From NCBI RefSeq assembly GCF_029784135.1, contig NC_073746.1, forward strand, positions 229,351,882-229,415,881: a DNA stretch of 64,000 bases, in the 5' to 3' direction. The notes beneath the pieces were generated by a model. It was not told where the DNA came from, did not search any database, and worked only from the letters and a program-made list of their open reading frames with translations. This document shows, one piece after another, positions 12,201 to 24,200 of this stretch. Positions within the stretch are counted from its first letter, which is position 1. Each line of letters opens with the position of its first letter. The DNA is from Toxorhynchites rutilus septentrionalis. Its lineage: Eukaryota > Arthropoda > Insecta > Diptera > Culicidae. The position numbers and the translations under genes are program-made.

Positions 12201-15200
12201 CATTTGAAACTAGCGGGTTGTTCATTTTTTTTCCAAACGTGGTGCTAGAAGCGCACCGAGGATGTACGTTTAATACGTGGGTTATACTGAGATCGGCACG
12301 TTGTCGGTGTAGCTGATCAGAAGTCTGTACTATTATTCCATTCCTCTATTGTAGCTATATCAGTACGATAGAATTGCGAATTATGATTCCGTCATTGCGA
12401 TGACACTTTTGTTGCGTTCGGGTGAACATTTATACATCGAAATATTTTAACATAAAACAAAACATGGATAAAAAATACAGTGATAGGTACTAGTGTTTCG
12501 TGCAATTGAGGGGATTCTTAGCTTAGTGTTAATTACTGACATTTGCCTTTGTGGAAAGTAGTATCCAGAACACCAAACCGCTCGTAAATTATTGATATTT
12601 AACAGTAAACACATGCATTTCTGTACCACAATGAAAGAAGTAGAAGATATATTAGGAGAAGTTCTGGATGTTAGCCTTTGTTTTTTTTTTATTTCGGTTG
12701 AAATTAGCTAGGATGTTGAGGGGGTAGTGAATGCCTTCCCCAGGTGAATCCCAAGGATAATTGGCTGGGGGTATCCAGTACTGACAGAGAGAAACGCCGG
12801 CGCGAGCTGGTGAGATGTATGGGTATGTGTGGCACAGAAATTAAGATTAGCAGGGGGTACATAACAACAGTAACGAAAATTCGATGGTATCAAACCTCAG
12901 CTGTCACTTCATCATAGGTTATGTTGGTTTTAACGCCCAACGGCCAAACGATGTGCAGTTTGTCTTTGTTCAACTGTAGCAAGAACACGATCAGCACGAA
13001 CAGTGCGTTGAACATGAAGAAAGCAAATACAGACTTGTTTCGCAGCTCGATCAGGTCGGACGCGATACGTGCCTGTTGATGTTGTCGTCGTTCGGTAGCG
13101 GTTGTCATCGTTGGAAGTCAGAGTTTGAGTCGTATTCGCGTCATTTCGAGAATTACAGTCCAAATAGTTTTCGTTTTGTGATTGATTTACAGAATGCGTT
13201 TCCGCAGTCCGGGTCGATTATTGGTAGAAAAAGAAAAAAGAAAAAAAAAGAAAACAGATTATTATCTGTTGGAACAGGAGGCATTCAAACGTGATATTAT
13301 AATCTTCAGCGTGTTTACAGTCCGAGACGATAATGACCAATCGATTTCGAATGCCTCCTTAATTTTACCTCCTGCGTTGCTTCGTCGTAGGTGATATTAG
13401 TTTTAACACCCAACGGCCATTTGACGTGAATGTGATCTTTGTTCAACTGAAGCAAGAATACTATCAGTACGAAGAGGGCATTAATCATAATGAATCCGAA
13501 AACGGACGAATCACGCAGTTCCTTCAGATCGTGTGCAATACGTGCCTAAAATTACAAAAAATATTAATACGGTTCCTTGTTTATCGTTTCCTCGAACATG
13601 CCTGTTCCTCCTTATTCTGGTCGATTGGGTACAGATACTGGTCAATCATATCCTTCCAGAATTGTATCTCGGTGCTAGAGATGAAGTCAACTTCTCCCTT
13701 TTTCAGATCAGGATCCTCTATCCAATAGGGATTGGTTAGGAAATCGCGTTCATTTCTCTGCAGAGTGGATGTTTCCGATTCCGATTCTTCGTCGTCTTCT
13801 TCGGTGTCTTCAGCAACCGATCCAAGATGATTTTCCTTCGATCCGGATGACACTGTGCGCTTCCGATTGTGATGTCCGTGTGGATCTATGTGTTTCTCCA
13901 GCGTTTCGATCTTCTTCGTGATGTCTCCGAGTGCTTCAGCAATGTGAATCAGCTGGGCCTTTTCATCGGTTGTTTTGCCGTGAGTACACAGCAAACAACG
14001 GAACAGTCCGGCGATGGAAATCTCAATGGATCCTTCCTCGTCGGGGTTGGATCCAGTACCACCCTGGAGGAACCCAAGTAGAGACTTTTGTTTCGCCTTT
14101 TTGGCAGCCTCCTCTGCTTCTTTTTTCTCTTGTTCCATTTCTTTTTTGGTCTTCTTCGCCACAACCTCACGGGTTCCCCAGGAGACCACGTTCAAGTTGA
14201 TGATCGAGTAAAGAATCAACAGCAGATACATAGATGGAATGGAAAGCAGGTAGATTATACCAGATGCGATACACCAGAATTCCTGCGGATGAAGACACGC
14301 TGCTATGAAGAACGACCCCGTCATTGCAATCAAGAAAATAGCCGATGGACTTCCGATACCGTCCTCGCCCAACTGCAATGCCGTACCGACAATGACTGCC
14401 ATCATGATAAGGGCATATACCGTAGACAGAATCTGCGCCAGGAGCAGCTGTATGTTTGATTTACACGTGAAACAGACCAACATGAACAATAATATGGGTA
14501 TGATGTTGTAATAGAACGAAGTCCAGTTATCAATCTTAAACGCAGCGACGAAAGCCCCCACCAACATAAGGAAAATCGTTCCCGGGCCAAGGATAGTACC
14601 ACCCATCAACATCGTTTGGTAGAAGATGTACAACAACGAGATGTTGTCGTTAATCTTGATCGTTCGTTTATAATCCATAAGCAGATCCATGATATTGGCG
14701 ATGGTGGACGGAACCCAACGACGACGTTGATTGTAGAACTCGTTGAATCCTTCCGGGCAGTGAGTGTACGCATCAGAAGCAGCTGAATATTCGACACGAT
14801 AACCTCTCTGTAAAAGTAGCGTACATAACCAACGATCCTCTCCCTGATCGTACTGTACGTAGTGCCGAGCTTCATCGGAACGGGTGGTATATTTACGCAT
14901 AACATTATCGTCCATCAGACCTTTACCTGTTCCAATAAATTAAATGTTAGCCAATACTTTAATGTTCACTTCCCTTGCATTACCTCTGAAAAGAGAAAAA
15001 CATCCAGGACTACAAAGTACACAGCCAATCATATGTTCGGTGGCCTTCTGCAGCCAATGACCAATAGCGTATTCGAATTTCTGATACCACACCATAGGAC
15101 CGGATCCGATGGGATGAATGCGTCCACAAGCGGCTCCCAGATTCTTATTTTTCTTCATCAAATCCACCAGTAATGTGACAGCGCTCGGGTTGAAATCGAT

Positions 15201-18200
15201 GTCTCCGTCCAGTGTTAGTAGATAAGTATTTTCAGCCATAACATCTTTACGATCGACCGAAATCGGTAGTTCCATGAGACGATGTCCGAGAAGGTAGTAC
15301 ATGTACATGACCTGTTGGGAGCGGTGGATAGATGAGATGACTTTGATGATTACGCAATTTCACTTCCGTATCATACCTGAGACCAACGCTTACGATGTCG
15401 AATGCGATCTTTATCCTTAAGATGTGAGATAAGTTTGGTCTTTCCGGGCAAAGTCCACACCAACCGTCCTCCGTATGGTGTTGGGTATTTTTTCGGTGGT
15501 CGCAATCGTATGTTGGTCTGATGAACCTCTGACGCAGCTTCATCGATGGTGTCCACTAGAATTTTCACGAATCGGTTACACTGAATATCATCATCGCTGT
15601 GATCGGAAATTTCGAACGCGTCATCGAAGAAAATGTGAGCTGAAAACAAGACTCCAAACAATGCTTGATCACTTAACCATTTCACAAACTTACTCTCAAA
15701 TTCGTAATAATCCGGATCCACAATTCTCAGATACTTCTGCGCTACCCGTCTTGCACACTGATCCTCATCCATTCTCATAATCGATTTCAAAAACACCATC
15801 ATCTCCTCCTTCGTTTCATGCCACAGTGTCGCACAAGCGTAGATTCTTGTAATGTGATCGGAGGACTTCACACTTGGTCTCGGAAGTGCCGAGCCGTCCG
15901 TGTGAACCGAAATAGTTTCGTAATACTCGTCACCCTTCTCCTTCTCAATTTCAGCTAAATCTTCCGTCTTGACATCTGCTTGATCATCGCGCCTTCTGTT
16001 CATTGCCATCGATTGATCGATCAGCAGTGCGTTGTACATCGGAGTAACGAAAAGTTTCTCAGTGCTGGCCAAACGTTCGCACTTTGGCGTCCAGATGTGC
16101 AGTGTGATCCAGGTTTGCGAGAGAAGCCACAGCAACCAGGCCCAGGCCATCTGCCGGGAAGCGAAGTCGCTCAACCTGAACACTGGAGGACTCTCGAAGA
16201 ACAGATAGTCCGGGATTGTACCATGGAAGAAGCATGGATCATCATTTCTGATTCCACAGGCGGCAATTAGGAGGGAAATTGAAACTGGGATCGTGAGATT
16301 CACTGGAAACGCGTAGCTGAATCCTTGAATCAGGATCTTGCAGGCGAACTTGCCGAAAATGTAACAGAGATATGCACCCAAAATTTGGATTATCAACACA
16401 TAGACGACCGTATTGTACGAAGCGTCAATATCTATAGTGTCACCGGCTTGTGATGCCTCGACAAGATCTGGAAGAGCCGAACTGAATGCCACATTTACTT
16501 CCTCCACGACGATTTTGTGCGGACCGAAACCGATACCAAACATGGTGAAGAGATTTGCTACCTCATTGCCTTGTATGAATAGAATCACTAAAACGAAGCA
16601 GAAAAATAGTATAATTTTCCAGATTGACAACAACATGTAGGTGAAGTAGCGTGTCTGTTTAAGATCTTCTTTGACGCGTCCCATCGATCGGATAAAGCCG
16701 AATGGACTCTGCGCTGAGACATAGTTCTCCCACCAGCCGCATGAAATTAGCACTGCTGAAACAGGGATCATCCATAGCATAGGTCTGTTTTCCAGTAATG
16801 GCCACACAATGAAGCCAGTTATTTGCGCTGCGAGAGCTGCCAGATCTACGATTGTTTTCACGGCACGCTTTCCTTCCTTATTTGTTCGTGAGAAAAGTCC
16901 GAGCATTCCTTTAAATTAATTGCATGCGTAATTAGTTTTTTTTGTCCGCCGGATCGATCACACTACTTACCCGGTATCACGCAGAGGCAATTGGTCAACA
17001 TGGCTCCTTTCACTGAGTCAACTTCCGGCAGGACAACGAAAAACAAAAGCACCAAACCGATCGTGTGGAATGACTCCATCAGGAACACCAGTAGGAAGTG
17101 AGATTTCAGTGGCATCTTCATCGATTTGAAGAAACATATTCTGGTGGATCGAATGAAGGCACCGATCTCGGGGACCGAAAATGCTATCATTATCGCCCAC
17201 ATCCATGCTATCCGTTCTTCCTCGGGCAGTGACACCACGAACTGTTTGTCTCGGGCCAGGTCTCTGTTGCAGTAGGTGATCTTACGATCCCGTCGCAGCT
17301 GTGAGGACATAAAAAGGATGCTCCCTTTGGCAACCACGCCACCGGTTAGCACGATCACGAAAGTGACGAGGTATGCTAGGATTTTCATGATTTTGATCAT
17401 CATCTCGAGACAGGCCGTGTCGGCCATCGAGCCGGTGTCCTCCTTGATCGGAGGGTCTCGAAAGACGTCCCATCCTTTCGTTTCCTGTACGGTGCGCTGG
17501 CTGTAATCGCGGGAAAGAGAAAAATATTGGGATGTTAGAAGAAATGGATCCGAGAGTTCATTTTGATTGTATTACTGACTGTACTACTGATGAAACATTA
17601 GATCGTGTGAGGCATCTTCGTCAAGAGACTGAACAATACATTTTATGAATGTAAACCAATTTTGTGGATCAGAGTGAGTCATAGCAATTATTAGGAACTT
17701 AACTCAATTCTAGAGAAAATCTAGAGAAAACACATTCATTAGAAAAATTTATTTCAATAAAAGTATTAAGTTCCGCTGAACCTAAATACCACCTTTTTTG
17801 CTACGCCATAGTGATAGCAATTGAAAATCATTTTATTTTGATTTCAGTCATATTTCGGTCGAAATGTTGTTAATCATAAGGAGTTCGTTCGGTTTATTGG
17901 CCAATGCTGACTACGCCTTTTTGGCGAATCCCATCCAAATGTCATAAAACTCATCAATTTGTTCCATTTTCCATTTTCGCTTAAATAATTGCGCTTGTGT
18001 TATGAAATGGATTTAAGTAGTTTAAGAACTGAAGTCTATTAAAACGATGTCTTTACGAGTACATTTCGTCTTAGAATGTGCTCCAAATAAAACATACTGA
18101 TTTTATGGTATGGTTATTGAAATTAGATATTTCGTTATGGAAGGAACATCGTTGGGCGAGTACAAATAAAAATTTACAACACTGTCAAAAATCTTAACAG

Positions 18201-21200
18201 TTCAGATGCAAATATGTTCCTTATATCCCTTGTGCCACTATAATACAAATAATAATAAAACAGAAAATGAACTATTTTTGTCACAGACATATTTTTTTTA
18301 CCAAATGAGCAAAGTGAGTATCCAATGTATCCAATCCAAAAAAAAACTTGACCGATTGCGAATTGAACTCAGTATCTACATACGTACTAGCCGTGAACAT
18401 ATAATATAAGGAAACTCCTGCTTTACTATTGTAGATTTCCGAAAACAATCTGCTAATGCGACCGTTCTCGAGTCCAGAGATCAATACTTCAGAAGACATC
18501 TCGTTATGACCATCCACTGAATAGATAAGTTTAAGAGTATTCCGATTGGGCTATCCCAAGCGCCATGCCTGATTCCTCATTAGACCCATCAAATGATTTT
18601 ACTTTTCAAATGATGAAGTTTATTGACGTGAAGCGTGAATAAACATGTTCATCGAAATTTGTAATCAGAGCTGCCACAACCCCGAAAATGTGGTTGTAAC
18701 CATCTATTGAAAAGATGAGTTTACGAGTATTAAGGTTGGGCTATCTCCAGCTTTCAATTTTCACTTTGGATCCCTCGAAATGAAAAGAAAATAAGTTCTT
18801 TTTTTTGTATATCTTCAATCTCAATTTTCTTCGCATGTCAACTCTTGCGATTCTCAAACAATTTAAAACGATGGATTTTCTGTGATAATTGCTCGATTTT
18901 GAAGATTGAACATTTTATTCTCGTTTTATCGAGTACTAGCTGACCCGGCAAACTTCGTCCCGCCCAAAATTTGTTTTTTGTTAGCAATACCTTCATACAT
19001 TCACGTTTTCTTATTAAGCGTAAATTCATGAGTCCAATCGCAGAACTGTCCATTGATTGATCTTCTAATCAATAATTATAGAATAATTGCTGAAAAATTC
19101 CTAGTACTTCTACCAAAACTCATCATTATAATATCAGATTATTTTCAGATACAATTCTCGTCCAATATTTTTCAACCACTTGCAAATAGCATGTTTCTCC
19201 GTTACATGGAATAAATGTTTGATATAGAATATATGATAGAATAAAACAGACCCCTCTCCTCTTCTCCTCTTAGAGAGAGAGGGAGGGGGGAGTGTCTAAT
19301 CACCATAGAAACGTTTTGGGCCCTCTAAAGACCCCCCCCCCCCTAAGGGAGGAAGGAGGAGTATCTATCCACCATAGAATCATTTATTGCACCCTTAAAT
19401 ATCCACATGCCAAATTTGGTTTCATTTGCTTGATTAATTCTTGAGTAATGCAGAAATTTGTGTTTCATTTGTATGTCAAATACAGAAACTATAAAATAAA
19501 TATTGATTCTAGAGATGAAACGGATATCCGGCCTATCCGGCCAATATTTGCTATCCGGCTGGATACCGTATATTGGAAAAAATCCACAATTCCTCATTAA
19601 CACAACATAAATAACGGACGGCGCCAGTGGTTGTGTGGTTAGCGTAATGGCCTCACAATCCGATCGACCTGTGTTTCCAGCTGGCGTCGTTGGGATTTTC
19701 TGAGGCAAAAAATCTCTGGTTACATCTTCCTTCGGAAGGAAAGTAAAAGATAAAAGATAAAAAAGATAAAAAAACAACATAAATCATAACGAAACAACTC
19801 ATTTTTTTTCCTGAATGCGACTCTAACTATTATTTTCATTAGCCACTTCGTTGAAACAGTCCTAAAAAACCCTGTTGAAGATCACTTGCAGAAAACTTGA
19901 ATCTCTATTAAAAGAAATCCACTGAAGCGGTAAATTTATTCATAGTTCATTATTATTATGTAAAAATGTGTTTATTTCTTCTAAAATTTTATCCTTTATT
20001 CGCTCCATGCACAGATGCAGTGTCATCCAGTTTCGTATTCGCGAATAAAAAGCCGAATATCCGGCTATCATGCCATGAAGCTATGCGGTATCCGGTCGAA
20101 CTACTATCCGTTTCATCACTAATTGATACCAATTTCACTTTTTTCCTCTACTTAAAACTGATGTTTGTCTACGAAAATGATCCTAAATGGGCACAAAAAA
20201 GTTTATAAATAGTACTGGGTGATAGAAAATTAGTTTTGCGCTTTTTTGAGTAATCATGAACTGTTTTGTATCAATCAAAAAAAATTTTTTTGCTTCGATA
20301 TAACGTAACTCGATATAACGTAACGAGAAAAAAAAGTTGTCTTATATCGAGGTATAACTGTACTCTCGTGCATTGGTACGACGGCGCCGAAGGTTGTCTG
20401 GAACTGCCTTACAGCTCACAGCTCAGTTTAAGAGATTTGCCCCACAAATATAAACATTTCAACACTCTTAAAAACATGTGCTTTTATTCGTGCCGTTGAC
20501 AGTGTAACACAGTATAATACATCTTTTCTAAGCAAAATTAAAAAATCAAACAAGGTGTTCAATATAAACTGTGCCCCAATAATATTAGAGATAAACAAGT
20601 TTGAGCACCACAAAGGGCAACAGCCCATCAATTGATGATTGAATACATTTCCGCATATTTTCACAACTATAGAATCACTATAGAATCTATAGAAATGTAG
20701 TATATAAAAACTATCTTCATTTAAAAGACTGGCCATTTGAACTTTATGTATGTACAGTCAGAAGTGCAATGAAGTACTTCAGAATCATTTACTTCTGTTT
20801 TTACATCAATTCATAACATCCGGAAAGTCAAGGCATGGTTTATTGAATGGGGACTTCAGATTGTGGACTAGTCAGCTTGTTTACTAGATAAAACCCTATC
20901 AAGTACTTATGAGAAGTGATCGTACGAATAGTAGATGCTGCTTACAAGCAGTATGAGTGATTTGAAGAACTTAAACGTGCAGTATCCTCTGCGTAGAACG
21001 AGATGCACACTACAACATGGCGCAACTTGGTCAAAACCACCCCGAATAAGTTATTTGATCTGATTGAGAACTAAATATGACCTACGAATTAGAAACTTGT
21101 TGCAATTCATGTAAAATTGACGTTAATTCTGTAAAGGAGTGAAAGTTTTTTCATCTGGTTCTATAGTTATGAAACACTGGAATTTTAGTTTTTTGGTTGT

Positions 21201-24200
21201 TTCTCGCCTGAACACAACAATAAAGTGCAAATGGCCAGTATTTCAAAGAAGATAGTTATTATGTCCTATATGAAGTATAGATTATATACTTCAATTGAAT
21301 CGACTTCTTAAATATCTCTGGAAACTCAGGAAAAATGAGTGGTTCTATAGTTGTGAAACACAGTGTATGTACCATCGATGAATATAGATGGTAATCAGAA
21401 GGAGCCAAATCTGGTGAAGAAGGCGTATGCGGAAGTTAATCCCAATTGTGTAGCTCAATCATTTCCTCGACCAGTCTCCCTTCCGACACATCAAAGTTCC
21501 TATTGAACCGATGATAACAGTGCAATTTACAGAGAGTATTCTCGCCGCGAGCTTCCACCAACATTTTATGCGAATCGGAAGCGTTTTTTTAGTTCATAGC
21601 AAAAAAAAACAAAGATGTCCGTAGATGTTCACATATTCCAAAAAAATCTAACTTTTAAACTTTAACATTAGCATGTATAACTATAATTGCGTGGATTTCG
21701 GTTTCATACTTGAACCTCTAGTGTACAGTAAAAAGTAAAATTCATCCAGGTTGATTTCTGTGTCTTCGTTTATCGACTGATCATTGGTTTTTCACCATAT
21801 GATAAATACTAGTTAGTTGACATATCTTGAAAAATATCATGAGATCTTGTATATTTTTAAAATCAATTTTGGCAAAAATATGAACCAATGATAAAATGAA
21901 ACTGATAAAGAGAATCTATGAGAGGTCATGAAGTTACTAGAAATATATTGTAATATTTGACGGACTGAAGCGCATTCACTGGAAAAGCATGACAGGATTT
22001 CAATTCGAACCGAAATTGCAATAGCATAATAGAAAAATAAGTTGCAAGAGGAACAAACAAGAAAATGAAAACGAAGCTTCGCATTTAAATGGGACCGCAG
22101 TCACATTAGCAATAGCCGTAAAGAAATGGATTCGAAATGAAAAAGATAAATGTATAATTAAAGCTGAAACGGTTTGTTGGTACCGTCCGAGTTTGTATTG
22201 TGTGATTGGCGGCGAAAAACGTTATCACTATAATCATTACTGCACCTGTTCTGCTGAGCAATTATGAAAATACGAAGATATTCCAAATTAGATCACTAGA
22301 CTGGGGCATACCCACTTGGGAAGTGCTATTGAAATTATTGATATATGAGTCATGGTGTAATGCGTTTATTTGTATTGATGTTTGTGTCGCGTGTTACTCG
22401 TACAAAACCTATTCGAACAATGGGTTGCAAATTGTTTTAAAAAGTATTTCAAATCCAATAAAATCCATTTCTGGTATAAAAGCTATAAAAAATGAGTAGA
22501 AATATAATAAAAAATTAATGAAGCAGACGACCAGGAAACGTGAAGCCTTCTTACGCACAATTTCAAGGTTTTTAAATATTTTCATTTTGTCGGCAGATAG
22601 TACACTTCCAATGTGCTATGTTTTGACATACCTTCTAATATATAAAATAAAAGTATGCCGCATCATTACCAGCATACAATTGAATGGTTTTTCGAAACAT
22701 TTGCGAGGCATATGCATACACCAGCACGATTAGTACACTGGTGAGTTTTGCAATGGTAGCGATACAAATCCGCGGATTTCAGCATAGTTTGAAGCACTCG
22801 AGCGCTTCAATAATTTAATCGTTTAGTGAAAGTGTTTGATCCATAACCTTGGACCACCTATGGGTTACCGAAGACTGTGTGTCATGTTGAAAACGTGCAA
22901 ATAAATTTAGCATAGTATATATAATTACATTAGATACTCATCCTCCTCATCATCGTGCGCAACACGACAATAATAGTGACTCTTGTTGCTAACATAGTTT
23001 CCTTCCCGGGGTTTGCGGTTACCAATTTGAACTTCTTCATCCCCGAAATCGTCCTCTTCATCACCAGTTACACCGTACACATTTTCTTCAGCCCCCATCA
23101 TGGTGGCAGGACTGAGATTTGCTGCACTAACCCTCCTATACATGGTTTATCCTTTCAGCACTCATCGGGTTGACAATCTTATCTGTCACCCAAATATCAC
23201 TCAGGTTACACTTGATCACTCTGGGAAACACTACACTCCGTCCCGGAACTAGATGTCCATCAGCTTCTGCAACTGCGTTTGAGTCTTCCCTCGAGCGAAC
23301 TGAACTCCCTGCCGACTTCGGATTGTTCGTTCGACTGAACAAATGGAAAATAAATTTCTTCGATGCGCATCGATCGTGCCGCTACCGTTGCGCACACATT
23401 AGGGTATTGGATATTGGCGTTTGAGTTTTGTTACCACCGTTTCGTTCCGCGGATGTTTATGCGGTCAGTGCTTGCGGGAATGATTGCACTCGAGAAGCTA
23501 ATTAAAAAAAGCCCCATCCGTCACTCGAGAGTGAGAGTGTGATGCTTCACGCGATTCCAGATCTTGGTGCTGTCTGTCTACGCGTACCTATTTTCCACGA
23601 AACGGATAGACACGGCGTTAGGCACGGACTCTTCTGCTCTCGATCGCGGACTGCGAACGGTGCGCTTTCAACAGGGCGCTATTTTGGAGCGGCGGATGAA
23701 TTCGTAAGGCGACGCAATTGACCGTAACGGACGTTTGCGGCATTCCACGTTTGTGTATTACAAAAACAAATGAAATAAGTTTGCATGTGTGGAACACGGT
23801 AGTGTGATCCCATTCGAAATGAGTCGTTTTGTTAGAAATCAGTAAAGAGAAGTCCGATGATTTTTTTAATTAGGCCATAAACAAAATCAGGTATCAATGA
23901 TAATACCCTATATTATCATTGTTATTGTTTGGAATTTCATTAACATGTTGAGTGTCACGGTTTTATAGCGACTCTATGGAAATTTTTAAACGTATTAGCG
24001 CCATCGTTACTTATCGCAGTGGAAGGCATTTTTGTTCGAAAGGGAATGTTATAAGCTTATATTATATTAGCTATATTTATTATCATTTGTTATACTGTCA
24101 GTCACCGGTGACTGACGTGGCAGTCAACGTGTTAAAAAACAAACGATGGGAAGTATTTTGACTCGACGGAAAAGCCGATATCGAACAAAGATTCAAATAA

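Noticed and set aside
13581..13601. Reading the 1,325-nt CHS1 exon on past 13602 (NKEEQACSRKR)
   Set aside because: The continuation ends at once and has no counterpart in chitin synthases; splicing at the GC donor restores the conserved EEQARIA junction.
19321..19345. Poly-C run as a regulatory G-quadruplex
   Set aside because: It is part of a purine/pyrimidine-rich section of a dispersed repeat and has no gene context.
23136..23342. 68-codon minus-strand frame over the alternative exon's 5' UTR
   Set aside because: It runs in another frame through the predicted start site, overlaps the Inr/DPE and shows no family resemblance.
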